In this document: one piece after another, positions 1-5,165 of the stretch
Position numbering within the stretch: position 1 is the stretch's first letter
Layout of the letters: each line of letters begins with the position of its first letter
DNA from: an uncultured Clostridium sp.
GTDB taxonomy: Bacteria > Bacillota > Clostridia > Clostridiales > Clostridiaceae
Length of the DNA: 5,450 nt
Direction: 5' to 3'
Assembly (NCBI RefSeq): GCF_934754915.1
Contig: NZ_CAKVKB010000182.1
Location: forward strand, 1 to 5,450
Translations under genes and position numbers: made by a program
The notes under the pieces: model-generated
What the model was told of the DNA's origin: nothing
What the model saw: the letters and a program-made list of their open reading frames with translations, nothing else
Database searches by the model: none

Positions 1-27
1 ATATATCTAAATATCCTTTCAAGTGAA

Positions 28-56
28 ATATTATCTCATTTTACAATCGTTGTCAA
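28..56 (-). promoter_or_regulatory. Sigma-A promoter for a leftward gene beyond the left edge
   Basis: Read on the minus strand, TTGACA (56-51), a 17-bp spacer and TAATAT (33-28) form a near-consensus sigma-A promoter. The predicted transcript starts near 21 and runs out of the window. An AAAGGA Shine-Dalgarno-like sequence (complement of 14-19) follows, so a start codon is expected at or just past the left edge. A short inverted repeat TTTCA-2-TGAAA (17-28) lies at the predicted start. The gene itself is not visible. Confidence 0.65.
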
Positions 57-80
57 GATTATGCATATATATATATACTT

Positions 81-99
81 ATATTATTTACCATAATAT
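81..99. repeat. Inverted repeat upstream of the left-edge promoter
   Basis: ATATTAT, 5-bp spacer, ATAATAT: perfect 7-bp arms about 25-45 bp upstream of the leftward -35 element. It could be an operator or just part of an AT-rich upstream element. The composition is AT-only, so chance similarity is easy. Confidence 0.3.
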
Positions 100-124
100 T
101 TATAAAAATCTTTGTTAAGTTTAT

Positions 125-158
125 AACATATAAAAATACCCAGATATTTTTATATGTT
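125..158. repeat. Perfect 14-bp AT-rich inverted repeat with CCCAGA centre
   Basis: Positions 125-138 pair perfectly with 145-158 around the 6-base centre CCCAGA. As RNA it would be a 14-bp A-U hairpin, and as DNA a long palindrome. There is no T-tract right after it on the plus strand that would clearly make it a terminator. It contains the first copy of the tandem 22-bp repeat, so an operator role for the left-edge gene is at least as likely. Confidence 0.5.
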
Positions 159-184
159 TATCAAAAATATCTAGACATTTTTAT
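132..184. repeat. Tandem pair of 22-bp pseudo-palindromic repeats
   Basis: Copy 1 is 132-153 and copy 2 is 163-184; 19 of 22 bases are identical, with a 31-bp period. Each copy has an AAAAAT...ATTTTT frame around a CCCAGA or TCTAGA core, so each is itself nearly palindromic. A 31-bp period is about three helical turns, which would place two bound dimers on the same face. They lie about 75-130 bp upstream of the leftward promoter at 28-56. The binding protein is unknown. Confidence 0.45.
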
Positions 185-306
185 CATTATATTAAATTTT
201 AACTTTTTAATTTATCATTTACTTTTCAAAATCACGAATTTTCTGACTATTTTGTAAAATATCAATATTAGATATATACATAATATATTAAATTAACAAA
301 TTAGAA

Positions 307-405
307 TTAATAATTAAATTTTTCAAAGATTTCTTTTAATAATGTAGCTCTACTATCTATATTAGAAACTACAATTGCTTTTCCTATTTCCAAATAAGAT
401 ATTTT
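307..405 (-). pseudogene. Decayed C-terminal coding fragment, family unknown
   Basis: On the minus strand 405-310 reads 32 codons with protein-like composition, including the stretch EIGKAIVVSNIDSRATLLKE, and ends FNY followed by TAA at 309-307. There is a stop immediately upstream (408-406) and no start codon in frame. Further upstream, in another frame, ATG at 464 opens MTDQ and then hits a stop. This pattern fits a gene broken by a frameshift and nonsense mutations. I do not recognise the family. The charged helical tail stands out from the surrounding low-complexity DNA, but a chance frame of this length is possible. Confidence 0.3.
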
Positions 406-517
406 TTATTTTTTGTTATTTATTCATCAAAATAATGATATTTATTTTCTTACTGGTCTGTCATATTATTTATCTTTTTCTTTAAATAATTTTGAAATTA
501 ATAATTTATAGTGCAAC

Positions 518-539
518 ATATACTTAAGTGTTAGTATAT
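518..539. repeat. Operator-like palindrome ATATACT-8-AGTATAT
   Basis: Perfect 7-bp arms (518-524 and 533-539) flank TAAGTGTT. The size and form resemble a repressor operator. It lies about 55 bp upstream of the ATG at 464 of the decayed leftward gene, so it may be that gene's old control site. This is inference; no regulator is identified. Confidence 0.3.
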
Positions 540-582
540 TGTTCTTTAAGTTATCTATTATTTTGTTCCATATTAAATATTC

Positions 583-610
583 AATATAAATTTTCAATTA
601 AATTTATATT
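583..610. repeat. Perfect 11-bp AT-only inverted repeat
   Basis: AATATAAATTT (583-593) and AAATTTATATT (600-610) are exact reverse complements around 6 bases. It lies just past the predicted 3' end of the leftward small RNA and could form a weak second hairpin if transcription reads through. It contains no G-C pairs. Confidence 0.35.
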
Positions 611-654
611 CATTATCTTAAAAGCAGTTATCCATCTAATCTATATTATTTTTC

Positions 655-683
655 TTGACAATTTCTTAAAATAAAACTAAAAT
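655..683 (+). promoter_or_regulatory. Possible plus-strand promoter opposing the small RNA
   Basis: TTGACA (655-660), a 17-bp spacer and TAAAAT (678-683) match sigma-A spacing. The predicted start, about 690, falls inside the left arm of the 680-731 stem and would destroy most of that hairpin. This argues against it being the main promoter of the structured region. It could give an antisense transcript ending at the hairpin and T-run at 837-870. Confidence 0.3.
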
Positions 684-731
684 CTTATTGTATAGTAATG
701 TGTGCGTGCGTGAGACTATACAATAAGATTT
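665..731 (-). terminator. Intrinsic terminator of the putative small RNA
   Basis: A perfect 17-bp stem (680-696 with 715-731) closes an 18-base loop. On the minus strand the stem is preceded by an A-rich tract and followed by TTTTAGTTTTATTTT (counting the last stem base), the layout of an intrinsic terminator. On the plus strand the same stem is followed by TTTCTTTTTTC, so it could stop transcription both ways. Confidence 0.55.
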
Positions 732-900
732 CTTTTTTCTAACAATAACCTGCGTGTGATATTGTTAGCCTTATTTAATTGTGTTGTGATTAAATAACTA
801 GAGACTTTTTCAACAATAAAATATAATAATTTTTTGCTTCTTTGTTGTGTGCGCTTCAAAGAAGTTTTTTACTATCCAAAATTCATTGAAAATCATTCTC
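668..900 (-). ncRNA. Putative Fur-controlled small RNA with four CA-rich-loop hairpins
   Basis: No open frame covers this region, but four perfect hairpins follow one another: stems 837-844/857-864 (8 bp), 771-779/789-797 (9 bp), 739-747/760-768 (9 bp) and 680-696/715-731 (17 bp). Read on the minus strand every loop is CA-rich: AAGCGCACACAA, CACAACACA, TCACACGCAGGT and, in the last loop, CTCACGCACGCACACATT. The only GC-richer bases in several hundred A/T-rich bases sit in these loops, so the loops are probably what matters. A sigma-A promoter with a Fur box (885-935) lies just upstream, and the last 17-bp stem followed by a T-rich run would terminate it, giving about 230 nt. By analogy with known Fur-repressed small RNAs (RyhB, FsrA), it may pair with mRNAs during iron limitation. 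The strand is inferred from the promoter; the opposite strand would show GU-rich loops. I do not recognise it as a named RNA family. Confidence 0.6.
837..870 (+). terminator. Terminator-like hairpin on the plus strand
   Basis: CTTCTTTG (837-844) pairs with CAAAGAAG (857-864) around a 12-base loop, followed directly by six T residues (865-870). On the plus strand this is a textbook small intrinsic terminator. On the minus strand it would be the first hairpin of the putative small RNA, without a T-tract. Confidence 0.45.
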
Positions 901-903
901 AAT
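885..903. promoter_or_regulatory. Fur box over the small RNA start
   Basis: ATTGAAAATCATTCTCAAT is a 19-bp palindrome centred on 894 with a single mismatched pair (890/898). It matches the classic 7-1-7 Fur pattern TGATAATNATTATCA at 13 of 15 bases. It begins just past the -10 of the leftward promoter and covers the predicted start near 900, a typical repression position for ferric-uptake regulator protein. Confidence 0.75.
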
Positions 904-906
904 TAA

Positions 907-935
907 ATGATATATTATTATTCATATCTTGTCAA
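907..935 (-). promoter_or_regulatory. Sigma-A promoter of the putative small RNA
   Basis: On the minus strand TTGACA (935-930) is followed by a 17-bp spacer and TATCAT (912-907), a strong sigma-A match. The start is predicted near 900, inside the Fur box. No leftward protein gene follows, and the transcript enters the four-hairpin region directly. Confidence 0.65.
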
Positions 936-992
936 GTTATTTCCTTAATATTTTTTTGCTAATCTATGAAAATTATTTTTATCGATATTCTA

Positions 993-1021
993 TTTACAAA
1001 AATTATTTTTGCTAGTATATT
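993..1021 (+). promoter_or_regulatory. Distal candidate promoter (P1) of the rpiR operon
   Basis: TTTACA (993-998), a 17-bp spacer and TATATT (1016-1021) use exactly the same hexamers and spacing as the proximal promoter at 1191-1219. The predicted start near 1028 sits just before an AGGA (1031-1034) and the 10-codon ORF at 1045. A transcript from here would give a leader of about 220 nt before the regulator gene. Confidence 0.45.
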
Positions 1022-1044
1022 ATATATTACAGGATTGAAATTAT

Positions 1045-1077
1045 ATGAAAAATTTATCTAATACGTATAAAAACTAA
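1045..1077 (+). CDS. Possible 10-residue leader peptide ORF
   Basis: ATG at 1045 reads MKNLSNTYKN and stops at TAA (1075-1077). It has an upstream AGGA at 1031-1034 with a 10-base spacer and follows candidate promoter P1 closely, which is why it is mentioned. There is no run of regulatory codons as in attenuation leaders and no obvious terminator before the regulator gene. A chance ORF is entirely possible. Confidence 0.15.
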   Translation: MKNLSNTYKN

Positions 1078-1190
1078 AAAATCCACCTTTTATTGTTAAT
1101 CCAAATATAGATTATATGTTCCAATAATAAAACTACATAATAATTAAAGAAGTCTTGAAAAGATTTCATCCTTCATCATAAATGGTTCAT

Positions 1191-1219
1191 TTTACATTGT
1201 TGATTAGAATATTTATATT
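1191..1219 (+). promoter_or_regulatory. Proximal promoter (P2) of the rpiR operon
   Basis: TTTACA (1191-1196), a 17-bp spacer and TATATT (1214-1219) lie about 30 bp before the regulator's start codon. The predicted start is near 1226, giving a very short leader that carries the AAAGGA ribosome binding site at 1237-1242. Confidence 0.6.
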
Positions 1220-1233
1220 ATCAAAATAATCAA
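1200..1233. promoter_or_regulatory. Candidate operator straddling the P2 -10 box
   Basis: TTGATTA (1200-1206) and TAATCAA (1227-1233) form 7-bp inverted arms that bracket the -10 hexamer and the predicted start. RpiR-type regulators often bind palindromes in their own promoter, so self-regulation is plausible. The half-sites are A/T-rich and the 20-bp gap is wide, so this is tentative. Confidence 0.3.
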
Positions 1234-1249
1234 AAGAAAGGATACAGTT

Positions 1250-2104
1250 ATGGATAAAATTAATTCCATTATAAATACTATTTATTCTGAATATGCTAAT
1301 TTTTTTGAAGCTGAAAAGAAAATTGCTCAGTATGCTTTAAACAACCCTTCACTTCTCATTGAAATGACCATCTCAGAATTAGCTGAAGCAGCAGGAACAA
1401 GTGATGCAACTGTAACAAGATTTTGTAGAAAATGTGGTATGAAAGGGTTCCATCATTTTAAGATTACTTTGGCAAAAGAACTTGCTGATGACTCAAAAAA
1501 AGATGTTAAGGCTTCAGGAAATATAAGTGAGCAAAATATTAAAGACTCTCTTAACAGCATCATGTTAAATAAAATTGAAGAAATGAAACAGACAATTTCA
1601 TCAATAAATGAAATACAACTTAAAGAGATTCTCAATCTTTTAAAAAATGCTAGAACAATCCAATTTGCTGCTGTAGGAAATACAATTCCTGTAGCACTCG
1701 ACGGCTGTTATAAATTCAATCAAATAGGAATCCCATCTGTCGCAAATACAATATGGGAAACTCAAATTGCATATACCTATAATCTTACCGAAAAAGATGT
1801 TGTCATTGCAATTTCAAATTCCGGTGCTTCTAAAAAATTAATTGATGTTGTCCATGTTGCCCAGGAAAAAGGTGCAGCCACAATAGCAATTACCAATAAT
1901 GACAAATCTCCACTAGCTAAAAGCTGCAAATATCATATAAAGACTGCAACAAGAGAAAAATTATTTTTAGATGAATATTTCTTTTCAAGAATTTCAGCTA
2001 TGACTATAATTGAAATTTTATATCTTTTTATGGTAGTTGGAAAGCAGGATGTTTATAAGAATTTAAGCAGACATGAGCAATCAATTGCAGATGATAAAAT
2101 TTAA
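1250..2104 (+). CDS. RpiR/MurR-family transcriptional regulator with SIS domain
   Basis: A 284-residue DNA-binding regulator that senses a phosphorylated sugar. The N-terminal RpiR-type helix-turn-helix domain covers about residues 1-77, with the recognition region around SELAEAAGTSDATVTRFCRK (42-61). A linker of about 45 residues follows, then a SIS (sugar isomerase) fold from about 128 to 262. Within it, AAVGNT (140-145) and the SNSG turn (189-192) are the usual phosphosugar-contacting segments. Length and layout are typical and complete. The start is supported by AAAGGA (1237-1242) seven bases before ATG. It is the first gene of a three-gene operon; rpiA follows within 11-29 nt. Being next to an isomerase and a reductase, it probably controls this operon in response to a sugar phosphate. 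Which sugar, and whether it represses or activates, cannot be told from the sequence. Confidence 0.9.
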   Translation: MDKINSIINTIYSEYANFFEAEKKIAQYALNNPSLLIEMTISELAEAAGTSDATVTRFCRKCGMKGFHHFKITLAKELADDSKKDVKASGNISEQNIKDSLNSIMLNKIEEMKQTISSINEIQLKEILNLLKNARTIQFAAVGNTIPVALDGCYKFNQIGIPSVANTIWETQIAYTYNLTEKDVVIAISNSGASKKLIDVVHVAQEKGAATIAITNNDKSPLAKSCKYHIKTATREKLFLDEYFFSRISAMTIIEILYLFMVVGKQDVYKNLSRHEQSIADDKI

Positions 2105-2118
2105 AATTTTAAAATATG

Positions 2119-2136
2119 GAAAGGATGATAAAATTG
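2119..2136 (+). promoter_or_regulatory. Ribosome binding site favouring a TTG start for rpiA
   Basis: GGAAAGGA (2118-2125 region) lies downstream of the first in-frame ATG (2116), touches the second ATG (2125), and is ideally placed, 8 bases, before TTG at 2134. The ATG at 2116 has only A/T-rich sequence ahead of it. The same AAAGGA-plus-7 layout precedes the regulator gene. The site therefore points to the TTG start. Confidence 0.55.
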
Positions 2137-2805
2137 AAAAAAAAATGTGCAAAAGAAGCTCTAAAATATATAAAAAATAATTCTATAATAGGACTTGGAG
2201 GAGGCAGTACCATTTCATACCTTGTGTCTTATATTAAAGAATCAGGAATGAATGTTAAAATAATTACTCCTTCTTTAAAAACAGAATTATTATGTATTGA
2301 AAATGGATTGCAGGTTATTCCCACTATGAGTGTTGATTCTATACCAATTGCATTTGATGGTTGTGATGAAGTTGATAATAGCCTTAATGCATTAAAAAGT
2401 GGTGGTGGCATTCATACAAAAGAAAAGATAATAGCATCAATGGCTGATCAATATATTCTTCTTGTAGATGAAAGTAAAGTAGTTGACAGATTAGATTTTA
2501 AATACCCTGTTGTTTTAGAAATAATACCTGAAAGCCTTGGAATAGTTAATAAAGCTGTAAAAAATATTGGTGGAAAACCTATCATGAGAAGCAGTAATTC
2601 AAAAGATGGATTTACACGAAGTGATCATGGATTATTTCTAATGGATGTAGATTTCAGCAATTGTTATATAGAAGATATAGGTAAACTAAACGATACTTTG
2701 AAAAGCATTATAGGAGTTGTTGATACATCACTATTTTATAAGATTGCAACAAAAGCGTTAGTTGCAGGAAAAAATGATATAAGAGTAATAGAATGTGAAA
2801 GGTAG
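2134..2805 (+). CDS. rpiA: Ribose-5-phosphate isomerase A (divergent)
   Basis: Cytoplasmic enzyme that interconverts ribose 5-phosphate and ribulose 5-phosphate in the non-oxidative pentose phosphate pathway. From the TTG start it has 223 residues; from ATG at 2116 it would have 229, both normal for RpiA. I chose 2134 because the only good Shine-Dalgarno sequence fits it. Numbering from the 2116 start, the family motifs are GLGGGST (26-32, usually GLGTGST), FDGCDEVD (80-87, usually DGADEVD), LKSGGG (93-98), KEKI (102-105) and DESK (118-121). The catalytic and substrate residues known from E. coli RpiA, D81, D84, K94, E103 and K121, are all present. Thr to Gly in the phosphate loop, Ala to Cys, and a changed HGLFLMD segment (usually NGN) make it a divergent member, perhaps a pathway-specific paralogue. 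It is flanked tightly by the regulator and the reductase, as one operon. Confidence 0.88.
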   Translation: MKKKCAKEALKYIKNNSIIGLGGGSTISYLVSYIKESGMNVKIITPSLKTELLCIENGLQVIPTMSVDSIPIAFDGCDEVDNSLNALKSGGGIHTKEKIIASMADQYILLVDESKVVDRLDFKYPVVLEIIPESLGIVNKAVKNIGGKPIMRSSNSKDGFTRSDHGLFLMDVDFSNCYIEDIGKLNDTLKSIIGVVDTSLFYKIATKALVAGKNDIRVIECER

Positions 2806-2815
2806 GTAAAATATA

Positions 2816-3652
2816 ATGAATGAAAAATTTAAAATCTTAAATAATGACATAAAAATACCAGCTATAGGATTCGGTACATATAAGTCTGGAAACGATAAAG
2901 AAACAGCAGAAATAGTAAAATATGCTTTAGAAGCAGGATACAGACAAATAGATACAGCTTCTTTCTACGGAAATGAAATTGGAGTTGGAAATGGAATAAA
3001 GGAAAGCAAAATTGACAGAAAAGACATATTTTTAGCAACAAAGCTTTGGAATGATGATCACGGATATGAAAACACATTAAAAGCTTTTAATGAATCATTA
3101 AAAAAACTTCAAACAGATTATTTAGATTTATACCTTGTTCATTGGCCAAATAAATTAAATGCTGAAACATGGAAGGCTTTTGAGCATCTATATAAAACTG
3201 GAAAAGTAAAAGCAATAGGCGTATGCAATTTTAAAATAGGTCACTTAGAAGAATTAAAGAAGACTGCTGAAATAATGCCAATGGTAAATCAGGTTGAAAT
3301 GCATCCTCAAAATTCAAAACCTGAAATGGTAGATTACTGCATCAAAAACAATATTCAACTTATAGCATGGAGTCCTATAATGAGAGGAAAGCTATTTTCA
3401 AACCAACTGCTAACTAGCCTATCAGAAAAATATAAAAAGACAATTGCACAAATCATATTAAAATGGCATATTCAAAGAGGTGTAATTCCTATTCCAAAAT
3501 CATCTAACCAAGAAAGAATAAAAGAAAATTTTAACATATTCGATTTTGAACTTTCAAATGAAGATATGAATTCTATAAATTCATTGAATGAAGGATATGA
3601 TGCATCTGTAACAGGAGTACCTGAAAATACTACCTATCTTGATTTCAACTAA
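2816..3652 (+). CDS. Aldo/keto reductase
   Basis: A 278-residue cytoplasmic NAD(P)H-dependent reductase of the aldo/keto reductase superfamily, (alpha/beta)8 barrel type, closest in look to the bacterial 2,5-diketo-gluconate/glyoxal reductase group. The catalytic tetrad is complete: D46 (in QIDTASFYGNE), Y51, K76 (in TKLW) and H109 (in LVHWP). Further signatures are IGVCNF (134-139), NQVEMHP (158-164), AWSP (184-187) and the cofactor motif IPKSSNQERIKEN (226-238), whose K228, S229 and R234 suggest a preference for NADPH. The gene begins 10 bases after the rpiA stop. Its Shine-Dalgarno sequence, AAAGGTAGG (2798-2806), overlaps that stop codon, so translation is probably coupled. In this operon it may reduce a sugar aldehyde or ketose or detoxify a reactive carbonyl; the substrate is not readable from sequence. 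Confidence 0.9.
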   Translation: MNEKFKILNNDIKIPAIGFGTYKSGNDKETAEIVKYALEAGYRQIDTASFYGNEIGVGNGIKESKIDRKDIFLATKLWNDDHGYENTLKAFNESLKKLQTDYLDLYLVHWPNKLNAETWKAFEHLYKTGKVKAIGVCNFKIGHLEELKKTAEIMPMVNQVEMHPQNSKPEMVDYCIKNNIQLIAWSPIMRGKLFSNQLLTSLSEKYKKTIAQIILKWHIQRGVIPIPKSSNQERIKENFNIFDFELSNEDMNSINSLNEGYDASVTGVPENTTYLDFN

Positions 3653-3702
3653 TAGTTCTATAATTGGAAATCAGTTATACTTTTAGTTCTCTTTCAATTA
3701 AA

Positions 3703-3720
3703 TTTAAACAGTAGTTTAAA
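3703..3720. repeat. Small perfect hairpin TTTAAAC-AGTA-GTTTAAA
   Basis: Seven-bp arms around a tetraloop lie directly left of the main terminator. For the leftward enolase transcript it comes after the terminator stem and could act as a backup. It has only one G-C pair, so it is weak. Confidence 0.3.
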
Positions 3721-3722
3721 AT

Positions 3723-3763
3723 GACCACATCAATTGGCTTTAATCAGCTTAGTTGATGTGGTC
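3723..3763. terminator. Bidirectional terminator between the operon and eno
   Basis: GACCACATCAA (3723-3733) pairs perfectly with TTGATGTGGTC (3753-3763) around a 19-base loop. It is the only GC-richer stem between the two convergent genes. It is followed by TTTC on the plus strand and ATTTT on the minus strand, so both T-tracts are short. Its position, about 70 nt past each stop codon, fits a shared terminator for the reductase operon and enolase. Confidence 0.7.
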
Positions 3764-3835
3764 TTTCAGGTATTAGTAGAAAAAATATTTATAATTTATT
3801 AATAATCATAGATCCAGTATTTAAAATCCTAAAAA

Positions 3836-5131
3836 TTATTTTTTTAAGTTAAAGTAAGCTTTCTTACCTCTAAATTCTGCAACCTTTCCAAGTTCTTCTT
3901 CAATTCTTAATAATTGATTGTATTTAGCAACTCTTTCAGATCTTGCAGGTGCACCAGTCTTTATTTGACCAGCATTTACAGCTACAACTAAATCAGCAAT
4001 TGTTGTATCTTCTGTTTCACCGCTTCTATGAGAAACTACAGCTGTATATCCAGCTCTGTTAGCCATTTCTATAGCATTTAAAGTTTCAGTTAATGTACCA
4101 ATTTGATTTAATTTTATAAGTATTGAGTTTGCAACTCCAAGACTTATTCCTTTTTCTAATCTCTTAGTATTAGTAACAAATAAATCATCACCTACAAGCT
4201 GAACTTTCTTTCCAAGTCTTTCAGTAAGTATCTTCCATCCATCCCAGTCTTCTTCTGCAAGACCATCTTCAATAGAGATTATTGGATATTCATCAACCCA
4301 TTTTTCAAGGAAATCAACCATTTCTTCTGATGTAAATGTCTTTCCTTCATGTTCTAATACATATTTTCCATCTTTATAATATTCAGAAGAAGCAGCATCT
4401 ATAGCAATAAACATTTCTTCTCCTGGTTTATATCCAGCTTTTTCTATAGCTTCAATAATAACATCTAAAGCTTCTTTATTGCTCTTTAAGTCTGGAGCAA
4501 ATCCACCTTCATCACCTATACCAGTAGAATATCCTTTATCATTTAAGATTTTCTTTAATGTATGATATACATCTGAGCACATTCTTAAAGCATTGCTGAA
4601 TGTATCAGCTCCAGCTGGCATTATCATGAATTCTTGTAAATCAACTGAATTGTCAGCATGTGATCCACCATTTAAGATATTCATCATTGGAACTGGAAGA
4701 ACTTTTGCATTAACTCCTCCAATGTATCTGTATAAAGGCATGTCTAATGCTTTAGCTGCTGCATTTGCAACTGCAAGAGATACACCAAGAATTGCATTTG
4801 CACCTAATTTACCTTTGTTGTCAGTTCCATCTAATTCAATAAGCATCTTATCAATTTCAGTCTGATTGAAAACATTGCATCCAATTAATTCTTCTGCTAT
4901 AGTTTCATTAACATTCTTTACTGCTTTTAATACACTCTTTCCTTGATAATAATCCTTATCTCCATCTCTTAATTCAACTGCTTCATACATTCCTGTTGAT
5001 GCACCTGATGGAACAGCAGCTCTTCCTACAGTACCATCTTCTAAATATACTTCTACTTCAACAGTAGGGAAACATCTTGAGTCTAGGATTTGTCTTGCAA
5101 CAACGTCTACAATTTCTAAATAGTCTTTCAT
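3836..5131 (-). CDS. eno: Enolase (phosphopyruvate hydratase)
   Basis: Glycolytic enzyme that dehydrates 2-phosphoglycerate to phosphoenolpyruvate; Mg-dependent and cytoplasmic, usually a dimer or octamer in bacteria. The 431-residue length is standard and the gene is complete. Visible signatures are SGASTGMYEAVELRDG (42-57, mobile loop), GGSHAD (155-160), GDEGGFAP (206-213) with the catalytic acid/base E208, Mg ligands D245, E288 (in SIEDGL) and D315 (in GDDL), catalytic K340 in LIKLNQIG, and SHRSGETEDT near the C-terminus. The start is fixed by a strong AGGAGG (5145-5140) eight bases before ATG. It is transcribed alone, convergent to the rpiR operon, and shares a terminator with it. Two promoters lie upstream: a proximal one (5166-5194) and a distal one overlain by a Fur box, so basal expression may be joined by an iron-responsive transcript. 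In many clostridia eno sits with other glycolytic genes; here none is visible on its 3' side. Confidence 0.97.
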   Translation of the reverse strand: MKDYLEIVDVVARQILDSRCFPTVEVEVYLEDGTVGRAAVPSGASTGMYEAVELRDGDKDYYQGKSVLKAVKNVNETIAEELIGCNVFNQTEIDKMLIELDGTDNKGKLGANAILGVSLAVANAAAKALDMPLYRYIGGVNAKVLPVPMMNILNGGSHADNSVDLQEFMIMPAGADTFSNALRMCSDVYHTLKKILNDKGYSTGIGDEGGFAPDLKSNKEALDVIIEAIEKAGYKPGEEMFIAIDAASSEYYKDGKYVLEHEGKTFTSEEMVDFLEKWVDEYPIISIEDGLAEEDWDGWKILTERLGKKVQLVGDDLFVTNTKRLEKGISLGVANSILIKLNQIGTLTETLNAIEMANRAGYTAVVSHRSGETEDTTIADLVVAVNAGQIKTGAPARSERVAKYNQLLRIEEELGKVAEFRGKKAYFNLKK

Positions 5132-5139
5132 TTAAAATT

Positions 5140-5145
5140 CCTCCT
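5140..5145 (-). promoter_or_regulatory. Strong enolase ribosome binding site
   Basis: The complement of these bases is AGGAGG, the full Shine-Dalgarno consensus, eight bases before the enolase ATG. It is the strongest such site in the window and fixes the start codon. Confidence 0.85.
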
Positions 5146-5165
5146 GATTTTTATAGCATATTCAT

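Larger units (their letters stand above)
185..650. other. AT-rich intergenic stretch without an intact gene
   Basis: No open frame longer than a few tens of codons, no tRNA or rRNA-like sequence and no strong terminator is visible. The stretch holds a decayed minus-strand coding fragment (307-405), a palindrome at 518-539 and an 11-bp perfect inverted repeat at 583-610. Otherwise it is low-complexity A/T sequence. Confidence 0.6.

Noticed and set aside
63..80. (AT)n run at the left end
   Set aside because: A short dinucleotide run is expected in DNA of this composition; no sign of a functional repeat array.
431..450. AATGATATTTATT-like sequence as another Fur box
   Set aside because: Only one half-site resembles the consensus and no promoter is placed around it; A/T-rich background explains it.
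680..864. CRISPR array or transposon ends as explanation of the hairpin series
   Set aside because: The stems differ in sequence from one another and there are no equal-length direct repeats and spacers, no target-site duplication and no transposase gene; only the loops share a motif.
1147..1170. Hairpin GAAGTCTT-GAA-AAGATTTC before the regulator as an attenuator
   Set aside because: It needs a G-T pair and is not followed by a T-tract, so a terminator or riboswitch role cannot be supported.
1453..1635. Minus-strand 60-codon frame inside the regulator gene
   Set aside because: Shadow of the real gene on the other strand, with no ribosome binding site or promoter; the same applies to 2229-2411 inside rpiA.
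2862..3077. A 71-codon minus-strand frame inside the aldo/keto reductase
   Set aside because: It is antisense to the conserved catalytic core, with a hydrophobic, Phe/Leu-rich composition that arises from A-rich sense codons.
4593..4865. A 90-codon plus-strand frame inside enolase
   Set aside because: It lies fully antisense to a highly conserved enolase frame, has no ribosome binding site and its composition mirrors enolase codons; a shadow frame.
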